A stretch of 64,000 nucleotides of DNA, taken from positions 57,727,128 through 57,791,127 of the forward strand of contig OZ022341.1 of NCBI GenBank assembly GCA_963989245.1, in the 5' to 3' direction. Both the position numbers and the translations under genes were made by a program. Positions 34,763 through 47,138 of this stretch are shown one piece after another. Below the pieces are notes generated by a model that saw only the letters and a program-made list of their open reading frames with translations, searched no databases and was not told where the DNA came from. How positions within the stretch are numbered: position 1 is the stretch's first letter; every line of letters begins with the position of its first letter. This DNA is from Nansenia antarctica. Taxonomy: Eukaryota; Chordata; Actinopteri; Argentiniformes; Microstomatidae.

Positions 34763-37700
34763 GCTACACAAACAGTAATTTGTGCAATTCTCTTCAATGA
34801 GCTATGAGCACACACACATACACACGCACGCACACACACACACACAGTTACTCTGGAGACCTAAGTAAGCAGAACTTATTCTCAAGAGAGAGAGTTAAGT
34901 AAGTTCTGCTTACTTAGGACTCCAGAGTGACTGTGTGTGTGTGCTCATAGCTTATTGAAGAGAATTGCACAAATTACTGTTTCAGTAGCCTATTCCATCT
35001 GTAGCCTAATTCCATCTTCGATTCCATCCGGCAGTCGCTCTAGTAGTTGCATCCATAAGTATAAGAAATGTCATTGAAGTTTACTCACTTGTTTGCTGCT
35101 TACAAATGTAAGACAAGTTGTCAAATCAGTTTTTGTACATCAATCATACCTGTTTTGTTGCCCCAAATATGGTGCGCATGCCATGGTGTGCAAAGTACTA
35201 CAGGTGATAGAATCGTCCCCCTTTCTGAAATGAGGAGAATGGAGTTCAACAGAGTGGGGACAGAGAGGAGTAGTGGAGTTGGGCAGGAGTGACTGAGTGA
35301 CAGGAGATGATGAGGGAGTTGGGGTCTTAGCCGTCAGGAGGTGGCCAGGAGGGCTCTCCTGTCAGTGACTGATTTGTTCCATGTCCTGATCCACGGGCCG
35401 GAGAAGAGGAGGAGTAGCGGAGCTCAGACCAACGATATCTCCTGGCCACCAGAAACACTCTTATCTATGATGACCAGTGGACCAGCTCCTCTTTTATCCT
35501 CACGCCTCCTCTTTCTCTACCCACCCTCCTCCCTCCTCCCTCCTCCCTCCTCACTCCTCCCTCCTCCCTCCTCACTCCACCCTCCTCTCTCCTCCCTCCA
35601 CCCTCCACCCTCCTCCCTCCACCCTCCTCCCTCCTCCTCACAGCCGCACTCATACTCTGAAAATAAGTAATCAATGGAGCTGTTGGTGGAAGAAGTGCTA
35701 GATTAGACCTTATCTCCTGTCTGTTGAAGGCAAGTTAAGACACCGATGTTGTCTGTTTCTGGATCATATATTATTGTCATGTCAAGTTGATATCAAATAT
35801 GTTATTGAGTTGGTATTCAGTCGGTATTCATTCAGGAGAGGGTTCTTTCATTGAACAATGTGTGCACAGCCCAACCCTGATACAATTTTATTTTTAAAGA
35901 TATTTACTACACACCGTGTTCCTCAGAGGCTGTTGCTCAATGTTTGACTCAAAGATTCGAAATGCTTTGCTTACTCTCTCCGACAGTACTAGTCTATATA
36001 TTTGTCAGGAGTGATGTGGCTCTCATCTAATTACTGCTAGAGATACCGTCAGAAATATATATATATATATATTTGCCTTACAGGGCCTTACTATGGTGTC
36101 AAACAGACACGTGTTCTCTGAACTGGTCGTATCAGATAATCAGCTCTGCCAGTGGACTCTGCACTAATGATGTGCAAAGCTGCTAGATTTGAACTGCGGT
36201 CCCCAGGGGGAGTGGAGCTGCTGTCACTCAGGCCTCTGGGCTCCACTGGTAAAAGCAGACACAATTGCTGTCTGTGCATCATTAGGAGCAAAGCGCTCAG
36301 GGACAGGGGGTGTCTAAGATGAGGGGAAGTCACTGAACAAAATGCAACCAAGCACAGGGGTGGGAAGAGCAGGTGGAGGGGGGGGGGGATTTATGCCAAT
36401 ATGAATAACGGGATTGTACATGATCAGTATCCATGATCATTTGTCCCCTTTTTAAGAGGAGACAGCGTGGTTATGAGGAGTTTGGAGAGTTGGGGGGGGG
36501 GAAATGTGCCTTATCCTTGATCATGAATGGCCCCTCAGGGAGTTCAACGGCAGCAACAGTCTCCCATTGCTCTCCACAGAACACACTTGACAGCGAAGCC
36601 AGAGCTAACTAGCCAATTAGACTGCAGGGGGACCACTTTGGCCCTCTGCGAAGATATAGTCTTTTCACTGGGTGACAGATCTGTCCACTTTCCCTCCAAA
36701 ATATAGTGACACTCCTCTCGTGATGGTCACAGACATCAGTTCTATTCAGTGAAGCCAGTGTAGGGTGGGGTGGGGGTTGGGGGGGGGGGGGGGGTTGGGG
36801 GGAGGGTTGGAATTGTCTGTTCAAGAGGGCATTTTCACTGAAGCTGTTTTATAATGTCAGATTGAAAGGTTTTCCAAAGTTGGAATCTACTTGGAAGTGT
36901 TTTGCTAACTATCTTATTCAGACCGACACAGCTTTATAGCCCCCAACTCCTTCAATACACTCGTCGTTAATCTCAGGGCCTTTTAAAAAAAACTGTTCTG
37001 TATAGTGAAAATACCACCGCTCATCCGCGATCAGACTTTTACTGAGGTGTGCTGGAACTGAAGAGTACCAATAGAGTGCAAAATAACAGCATCCTATTGG
37101 GAGCTTTTCGGTCATTGCCTGAAGAAGGTCTATGACCGAAAGCTTGCAATGAACCTCGTTTTTTTTCACAGTGTTTGAGTGTGCGGATGCTGTTATTTTG
37201 CACTCAAAAACTGTTCTGTAAAAATGATCAAACCCATTTCCGGGCCTGCCCTTCAATTGTACAGTATCTTCTACTCTAGGATACAGTACCTAATCAGTCT
37301 TCTTTATCCTCCCCATCTCTTTCACTTGTCTTGACAATCCCTTTGGCTAAATCTCTTTAGTCTCTCTATCTCACTGTCTGTGAGGTAATTACTGCCTAGG
37401 TGCTCAGCCTCCTCTCGCTCTGAGCACTGGGAATGGAGAGCTGGGCTGGAGAGAGGAGGGTCAGGCTAATCTACCGCTGTTGGGGCGTGGAGGACTATGA
37501 TTGCCACTGCTGTGCCTCTTTACAAGACCTGGAACAAGACCTGGAACAACCATTTGTTTTGTTTCGTTTATTTATTTATTTATATAAATGTATGTATTTT
37601 TTTTTTTTTTAGAAACCCTCCATTTGTTTTGCCTTTGTTTAGATTGTTTACATGAGATGGTCTACCCTCACCCTCTATGCTGATTCTGTGGGATAGAGGG

Positions 37701-40700
37701 GTTGTATGTATGCTTGTTGAAACAGAACCTCCATCAGAGACGGGAGCATTTCATTTTCTCTGATGTCGTCAAAGTCCATACATTTCCCTCATGATGATAT
37801 TCTAATCTGCACTTCTGTGAAATGGAATCAAAAAGGAGAAGTGAATTGTCAAAGTGAGATATGTCGGTAGTTGCCCTAAACGAGATACGGACACAAGAGG
37901 AAGTGAATGAAGGTAGGAACAGAGTGGACGATAAGAATGTGACAGGACGTGATGAAAGCAAACAGAGATGTGTGTGTGCGAGCTCTCACGTACGCACGTG
38001 TTCCTTTGAGAGAGCGCTACTTATGGGACACCGGGGACACTGTTGTCCTGAGGCATTGTCAGGTCAGGCTAGCGTCAGATGCGAGCCGTGCTGATCCTTT
38101 CACCTCATAGGAACAGAGGACCCTAAGGCAGCCAGATGTGTCTCACCACTGCTCAGTCACAGGGTTGAAGAGCACAACCCACCACCGCTGGCTGCCCTTC
38201 TCCTCTATGGCCCTGCTAGTGCTGCTCCACCACATCTAGAGGGGTGGCTTAAGGATTTTTTTTTTTTTTTTTTTTTAATTTAGCCTTTATTTAACCAGGT
38301 CAGTCCCATTGAGACACGATGATCTCTTTTTCAAGGGAAGCCTGGCCAAGACAGCAGCTCAAAACATCACGTTTCAACAGTTAAAACAAACAGCACAATA
38401 AAACAACACCAGATCAACAACAACAAAAATAGACAAAATACAATTTGATCAGAGCAATAGGATAAAATAATGGGACTTTCATATAAAACAGGGGCAAGAA
38501 CGATATGAGGCTGATTCCAAGTTACTCTCAAGGTTTTTAAAAGTTCCAAGAGAAATTAGTTCTTTCAAGTTCAAAGTGCTCTGTAATGAATTCCAGGCAG
38601 AGGGCGCAAAGTGCTCACTAGTGCTCACTAGGATAGTGAGTTGGACTGGTGAACAGAAGGTCATGAGTTCAAATGTCACCTGGTAACACCACCACTAGTG
38701 TGACCTTGAGTAAGGCACTTAACCCTAAGAGACTGTCCCTGAAATCGCCAATTGTAAGTCGCTTTGGATAAAAGCGCCTGTTAAATGGTTAAACTGTCAT
38801 GTAAATGTAGATCTGCACAGTCACTGGAAGTCAGATACAGCAGAGGCTTGTTACTCACGCCACTCTTTCTTTAGCGTCTTATTATCCACCGGGCCTGGTC
38901 CAGAGAGTGGAGGAGCCAACACACGCAGCACATCGGATGTCTTGATTGGCTGTCCCTGTCTTACATTGGCTTAATGGCTCTTTAATCAGACTTCTCTCTC
39001 AGGTTCCTGTGGGCTCATCACGATGCATTACACACCTATCAGGAACCTGGAAGCCCTCCAGATCTGTCTGAACCAGCTGGTATAGATGGCAAATTAATCA
39101 TGTCTAATCCATAGTTGATAAAAAAAAAAAATCTCGTTTCTTTTCTCACCCAGGATGTTTCTGCAGCTGCCTTACAGTGCATGCTGTTGAAAATGCTGAA
39201 TTTTGGCAGCGTGGTAAAACACTGCTCTCTCATCCGTCTCTGCCATCTCTCTTGACTGTCCCTTCCCCCGGAGAACTGTACATATGTGTCACTACTTTTT
39301 AAGGGATTCACAGTTTGCAACCTCAATCTGTCTCTGACTCTGACTCTGCCTCTTTGGTTTACATGGAAGCTCTGTGACATGATTGCACTAATGTGATGAA
39401 GTGGTGTGATGGGGCTAGCTAATTTGCCACTGTTTTAGGACGTGTTAATTAGGATACTTAACCTTTAGAACTAAAACAGGAACTGATACAGCGTTGCTCA
39501 TCAAAACATCCCGCTTCACTCAACACTTAGCGTTTTCTGATGAATCGCGAAGGTCAGCATCACGGAAGTACATAATTGCATTCATCAACTCTCAGTTGTA
39601 ATTACATGTTGTTGATCCATTTTGGGGGGGCGGGGGGGTTGAGTTTGCGTCAGGCAAAAAGTGTGTGTGACCGTGTGTGTGTGTGTCCTTTGGAAACTAC
39701 TCATCCATTCCATCAAAGCAGGATTTTAAGGGCGTTTGCCTTTGTGTTTACTTATCCTCTGAGTCAAAATAGTGTTTCTGTTCACTTGGATTAAGCAAAC
39801 AGATAAGCAGTTGGTTGAAACGGCTTTGTTTGCTCTTTGTTCTTTCTATGCTGTTGAGGACTTGAATCGGTGATGGTTATCGTTGTCTCTGCAGCAATGT
39901 ACAATTTGGATCAGGTACTGGAGGGAGCCATTGGAAGGAGACTGACTGATTCTGAGCCCGCACATGTGTGGTTATATCCACATGGTCTCTAGACCCTAGG
40001 TATATTCAGATTGCCATCACTCCGCTACCACCGCTACCTCAGTCAGTATCTAGACTAGAGATTCTCCCAACCTCGTAGGCTGGTCCCAAATCCCTCATAT
40101 AGCTACAAATGTTTGATTAGTTCCCTAGCTTGCTCTGCAAAAGTGCCCCTACTGAAAGTGAGTGTGTGCCTGTGGAGTTGGAGCTTGAGGTTCACGAAGG
40201 TAATTAAAGGAGGCTCCATCTGTTGGAGGTGACAGCGGGATCAGGCTGTAATCAGACAGGTGTGACAGGCAGGCTGGAGGATAGCGCTGGGGGTCTCTCC
40301 ACCACTCTCCAGCAGCTATCCCCACCCTGTCCTCTCGTCCATGTTAATGCGCTGAGCAAGAGAGGGGTCATATTTGCCCAGCGGCTTTTTCAGATTAGAT
40401 TCAGATTCAATTTAGTTGTCATTGGCAGAGTGCAAGTACAGAGAATGCATTTGGCATCTTTTTCAAAAGCCCTAACTGTTTTTTGCCTGTCCTCCAATAT
40501 CCTGTCCTTCGTGCTATTTTACTGCTTCCCCGTATTCTAATTAAACTGAGGTCAAAGCGGAGGATGGTATCTAGTGTGTATTCACTGGCATAATTTGAAT
40601 TTGTGATCCACCAACAGCACTGCGGCTTCCTCTGAATGCCTGATAGTGGCTTTTAAATATGATGATGGAATCAATATTGAATGTGCAAAAGGCAAGGCCA

Positions 40701-41821
40701 TATGCTGCGACAACACAGCTGAGGCCTTGCAGTGTAGACATCCACCCACCAAGCACTTTATCAGGAACACCTGTACACCTACTTAGTCATTCAGGTGGTA
40801 TAATGGTGTGGGGAATGTTTTCTTGCCACACTGGGCTCGTTAATACCAATCAATCGTCGCTTGAATGCCACTATTTGAGTATTGTTGCTGACCATGTGCA
40901 TCCCTTCATGGCCACAATGTACCCCATCTTCTAATGGCTACTTCCAGCGTGATAATGCACCATGTCACAAAACAAAAGTCGTCACAAACTGCTTTCATGA
41001 AAGTGACTGAGTACAGTGTTCTTCAGTGGCGTTCCCCAGACACCGGATCTAAATCCAGGGGTTGCGTGATGCAATCATGTCATCATGGACCAGAATCTCA
41101 AAGGAATGTTCCCAACGTCTTGTGGAATCAATGCCACAAAGACTTGAGGCTGTTTTGAGAGCAAAGGGAGGCCCTACCCAGTATTAGTATAGTGTTCCTA
41201 ATAAAGTGTTCGGAAAAGTGTACACTGTGCAAAGGCATGCTCAATTCTCAGTTGAGCGGAATAAAACGTTTGCGTGGTTTCAAAACCTCAAGGCTTTTGT
41301 GGACCCTTGGCATTTTGATAAATAATGTTCAAGTTAAACTCTGGAGAAATTCAAGTGCTTTTTTTTTTATGCAGACTAAGTCTTATATCACATCCAAATG
41401 CCTCCGAACAAATTCAGGATTAGTGCTTCAGCAATTTCCTCCAATCAGGGAAACAACCACTGTTGAGCGTAGCTGTAGCACATGCTATTTGAAGATAGGG
41501 CCATCTCCACCTGAGCCATTAAAACCGGAGGCTGGCACGTTTGCGTTGATGTAACAACCTGACGAGGACTCAAATAGCATCACGAGATGACAGAGGCCTT
41601 GCTGTGACTTTGTTGTTGAGGTTTTTCAATAGAGAGGAGAGAATTGGTTTATCTTCAAGACTCTATGTGCACTTAATTCTAATGTGTCTGTTTCTGTAAG
41701 GAGGGAGTGAAGCTAGTACAGGGGTTTGAAGTTTGCGTTTGAGGGTTGTGTTCCCAAAATACTACTCGATCAATCCGTGTTCTTTGTAACACCCACTGGT
41801 CAGTTTGCTTTTCACTTTAAG

Positions 41822-41866
<45 letters not shown>

Positions 41867-44800
41867 AAGAACACTGAACTCCTTCTCATGTTCATGAAAC
41901 CAGTTTGAGATAACTTTTGCTTTGTGACATGGTGCATTATCACACTGGAAGTAGCCATTAGAAGATGGGTACATTGTGGCCATGAAGGGATACACATGGT
42001 CAGCACAATACTCAAATAGGCTGTGGCATTCAAGCGATGATTCATTGGTATTAATGGGCCCAAAGTGTGCCAAGAAAACTTGTTATATGTACCTTACCAT
42101 GTAGGCTACATTCTATTTACTAATTTCAAAACTGAAATTCCCCAAATCTCTATGCAGCATTGTACCATATAATGGATTGTAAGGTTTTGTATTTCACCCA
42201 AAAAGCAGCTAATGTCCTCAAGTGGGATGTTGTAAACATTAAGGTCATGTTCACACATGAAAGTCTGAATCATGACACGGAGCAAGTGGATGAGTTTGCA
42301 ACATTGTTGCATAAATTATTTATCTGATTTGCGTTCTCACAGCCCTTTATGTAAACGAAGTAACATACGCAATCGAAGCAACAGACGTGGTAGTTGATTG
42401 GTCAGAAAAATAGAAAATTGCCCCTTCGTCCCGCTCTTATACAGATCAACACGCATGTGCAGTGTTTCCTCCAGGATTTTTCACATTAGTGGCGGAAGCG
42501 CTTGTCTTTCGCGCGCGGTGCGCAGCGATTTTTTTTCGCGTGCACGCGCATAAAACGCGCACTGGCGCACAAAACAAAGACGTAGTTTCACCAAAAACTA
42601 GAGGGTGGCAACAATTATAATTTCTTAAATAGCGGTTAAGTCATTAAAGCCGAGCAGGTGATTTTATATAGAAGGTGATCAAATACCAATATATCCTACA
42701 GCTGCAGCGGAACATGCGGAACGCGCATTACACACACACACACAGAAAGATCAATACGAAGTAGGCCTACATGAGAGTACACGCAAAACCGGCTAACGTT
42801 ACTCATTAACTGTTTACACAAGTAAAATCACAGTGTGACAGTCAGATGGAGCATTCGGTAAACAACAACAGCAAGGTAATGCTATCAGTTGAGTTAAAGA
42901 AAACCAACTCTTACCTTTGAGGACACCAACATGAGACCTGCTTACCCGTACCTCCGCCGTTCTGTTCGTGGTGATTTTAGAGGCAATAGATTATTTTTTC
43001 CCCGCGCTTATTGCTATGAATAGTTCGAAGCTAGGTGCTTGCACGTTAGGTGCGAGAATGCTCGGTTAACCCATTAGCGGGAACATTATTTGTTTCACAA
43101 AATAGGCTGATTTAATTGACCATGAACATCAGAGACATACATTACGAATGTTCATTTAAAATACTCTATACTGAGCACTGGTATAAGAACATGAACCAGA
43201 GAACAGCAGTAAATGCAATAACCCACAGTCGTCGCTGATGATGTTGCATTTTCGATTAGGATACGGGATTAAAGGCACCGGCGACGGGCTAAAAGAGAAA
43301 TCCAAATGTCCCGCTAAATTCGGACCAATCACAAAACTGTTTTGAAAGCGCGTCGCCGCGCGCCTGTTGAGAGCGATTCAGTCTCGATTGCAGTGCGAAC
43401 ACAAACGACGAGGTTAATTGCAACATTGTAACATATTGTAAATAACTACGCCCTAAATCGTAACGAAATGTTGGTCTGGAAGCGGCCTAAATCTAGCTTC
43501 AATCTGCTTTTTTTCTGTTCTCCGGTCATAATAACTCGCTGCCTTTCTGCGCAGCCTGAATCAAAGTGGACTGTCTGAATCAATTAGTGGCGGAGGAAAT
43601 TCATTCGTGGCGGCCCGCCACGAATAAATGCATATAGAGGAAACACTGATGTGCTGTTGTTTTCCTTCGAGCAGCGTTCTCACCAAAAGCGAAGCGAAGC
43701 AAAGTCATGGATGCATCGTTTCTAACCGGAGCGAAACCATCCTTTTCAAGCGGAGCATCCGTCAGCTGTTTGCTCCGGGAGCGACTTCGAATGCGCGTTC
43801 TCACAGCTCCAAACGACGCAGAGCAAAGCGAATTTTATCCTAAACGCCGATTCCAAGTGAAGCAAATGTTCTAGTGAGAACACACCCTAAATGTCATTCC
43901 CTGTTTTATTTCCCACAGGTACATGATGCTGATCAATGGGAAGAATGAGGTGCATATGGTCGACAGAGACAACTCAATCTTTCACGTAGCCAACCTAGAA
44001 TTCCCTTTCCGGAAAGATCTCCGCGTCCACCTATCCAACACTTTACTAGATGGGGTAAGTACATTTTTTTCTTCTATCCGTCTCTTCTTTACATTTGAAA
44101 AACCTCCTTTTATGCCATGTATCACACTGCCTTTTTAGTGTCTAGTCTAGTGAAAGTCCCACATGTCTTCATTCCTCTTGGGTTTCATGTCCTCTCCCTG
44201 ACCCCCGCACCCCTGCCCATGCTGTCCTTCTGTTTGACCCCCAGATGATTGACAGCTGGATGTTGCTTTATTCAGCTTTCACATCTGTAGAACACTGTGG
44301 TGTCACTCGGCATTGCCCAGCCCCAGGGCAGAGTAGTCAGCATCTTACCCAGACTGGCACTGGAGCCTGGTGGGATAACAGGAGGCTAAACCACTCTGGT
44401 TTTTGCCCAAATCATCCTGAAATGTCCACTTTTCATCATTTGGTTCCCGGAGGCTGTTGGTGCCTGTCCCTTACCCTGTGATAACAGGCCTGGCCATGCC
44501 AGCTGAGTGTGTGTGAAGTAAGTCATCCTGGTCTCAGCATTCCCTAGCAACAGGTGCACAACACAACACACAAGTCATTATCACCCTCCCTAATGGACTA
44601 CCGGGAAAGGAATTGCTGCCTTTATAGTGCACGTGAACATTTGTTCACAGTCTGGATTTGGAATACAAATTTTGGGTACAGTTTTTGTATGGTAGCCCAG
44701 TATGTTGGAGGAGTGCATAAGATTGAGTTGAGTTGGCTGTCATACATTTTCCTCACAGACTTGTTGTTCTGCCTGCAGCAGTCTTATGCAAAGCAGGTGT

Positions 44801-47045
44801 ATTTCTCCTCCCCGGTAATTCCCTGACTGATTTGAGATGATGTATTCTGTGCCTTTGTTCAGCCCCCCTTTATGAAGGGAACACATCAGTGTGTCTCCTC
44901 TGTAGATGTGTTTAGGCTGTCATCCGTTTGTTGTTGTTATGTTGATGGTAGCCTGCTGGCTCTCCCTCTCTCTGTCCACAGATAGGCCATTCACACCGGC
45001 ACAGGCTCCTTGCCGGTTCCAGTTCCCAGAACCTAATTTTGAACCGACCGGCACGTTCAGAGCGAAAATAAATTGAATCTGAAAAGTTGGGCCTCAGCTG
45101 GAACCAAAGAAATAGTGGTTCTCAGCTGGAACAAAAAACTAGAACTGTGACATTGTCAGTGGGTGTGTCATATTCTAGGCTGTGAAGACGAGCAAGAGAG
45201 TAAGAAGGAAGGAGACAAAATGTACAGGATATATATTTTTATTTTTATTTTTTTCTGAGTGGGACAGTCCCACTCATATTTTTCATTTTATTGGATCGAA
45301 AGAGTGAAGATAGACAGCAAAGTAAGGAGAAGAGGTACATGTCAGCAGGGCATGGGCTGGATTCGAACCCATGCCGACATGGGTATATGTGTTCACTGTT
45401 CACTGTAGACCGTGGTGCTAGACCACTGGACCACCCCTGGCCACTAGGAGACAAAATGTAAAAAAAAAAAAAAAAAACGTGCACGAACGCGAACTTCGTG
45501 GCCATTTCTATTCTAGTAACGAGTAACTGGTTAGTAACTCGTTGGGGTTTTTTCATACAAAATAGTGTTTATTTCAGATGCTGTAGTGGAAAATATCCTC
45601 ATTTCCAGTGAAGTAGTCACCCTCTTGTTGTGTCATTTTTGTTTATCCTGCCCCTTCGTCAACCTCCGTCGATGACGTTGATGACGTTGATGGTTCCACT
45701 TAAACTGGTATGAAGGGGGCGCTGACCATGTAATCGCAGGGTCATATCCTGCATGTTATCCCTCCTCTCTCTCACCCATCCTTCCTGTCTAAATGAATGA
45801 ATGGGGGGGAATACTAAAAACAAGAAGGGAAAAGAGCTGGTTTTCATAAATAAAGGCTATACACTATCCACTATACTATACTATACAAATAAAACACTGT
45901 GCTGTACTCTATGCTATGCTATAAATATCCTAACATTTCCTATCTCTGAACCTTATGTGCACGAGGGTTGTCATTATTGCACATAGTATTATTGCACATT
46001 CATTTAAAGTGTCGCAGTTTGCAGGTTTTTCTACTATATCTGTCAATAAACTTTTTTTTTTTTAAAGTATGAGTGGGACTGCCCATGAAGGCGGGCTGGT
46101 TCGCCAGAAAGCACCACGGTTCTGAGACTCCAGAACGGGAACCAGAACCGGTGCAGAGCCTTGCTGGTGTGAAAGGACTAAGTGTGTTCAGTGAACTGTA
46201 CTACTTCACCCAACGACCTGAGTCGTCTTACATATATTTGCATTAATTAGCTGGAACCTTAGGTCCTCCTAAGACTTCGTTCAGACCCCTGTGTAGATTC
46301 AGCTCTTATGGGTTGGAGGCTCTGTTAGTCATTTATAGCATATTCATACATTCCTCCCCACATTCTTAATGTATTGTCTGTGCACAGGGTCGACTGCAAC
46401 TGCATTCATACCCGAGGGAAATTCTCTCTGCTGGAGTGTTGATGGCAACTCTCTGTCAAATCTCTAAAAGCTAGCTTTTTTGCCAGCTTAAAAAAAAAGC
46501 TTTTCTGATTGCCACCGCTTTGAGCAAAACATCCTTTGAGCAAATCATTTCCTTTTTTTATTTGTCAGCACTTGCATAGAATTACATATTTAGTATATAA
46601 AGCCCATAAGGGGACAGATTCAGAGTGATATCGTGTCATAATAATTGCAAAGCTATATTCCTCTTAATGTGCCTACAGGTAATGTATCAGAAAGATGATG
46701 CTCTTGATGCTTACGATATGATACCCAAGGGGGTATTATTCATACTGCCTCTCTTTCTCTCTCTCTCTCCCACCCCCGCACCTCCCTTTTACGTAACTAC
46801 GTTGCGAAACCCAGTCATGTGTCAGATTCTCCTCGTACAGCTCTGATGTACCTGCTTCTCAACTCGAGGGCTTTGAATAATGAATGTGTAGTTCTATTTC
46901 TGCTGCCTGCTGTTCTTCTCCACCAACCCCCCCCATACACACACACTATCCACCATGCTCAACCCCTAGTGGATATGGTTTTAGCACTCTTGGATGTTAT
47001 TGGACCATAGACTATTCTCTCTTTGAATAGTTGCCTCTATACATT

Positions 47046-47138
<93 letters not shown>

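Larger units (their letters stand above)
28779..43918. other. rngtt: rngtt intron 8 (15 kb)
   Basis: The largest complete intron here. It contains the Tc1-like composite, two SINEs, an 18-bp minisatellite, a long inverted repeat, pyrimidine-rich and G-rich tracts, two Tc1 fragments and a hAT-like element, all listed separately. The intervals 28860-30190, 31330-31900, 32170-32990, 35000-35500, 35650-36740, 37210-38250 and 38820-40750 show no exon or mobile element that I can support. Confidence 0.75.
44983..46180. mobile_element. hAT-like element with taggccattcacacc ends, containing later insertions
   Basis: The left end taggccattcacaccggcac and the right end ggtgtgaaaggacta, with subterminal 'ggctccttgccggttcc' and 'ggaaccagaaccggtgcaga', are imperfect inverted repeats. 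A SINE and a fragment of L2 tail lie inside. The 8-bp flanks do not match well, so the borders are approximate. Confidence 0.65.

Noticed and set aside
42329..43890. An older element with gcgttctcac/gtgagaacac ends enclosing hAT-like copy 1
   Set aside because: The 10-bp ends are suggestive, but similar words also occur internally (43675, 43796) and no target duplication was found.
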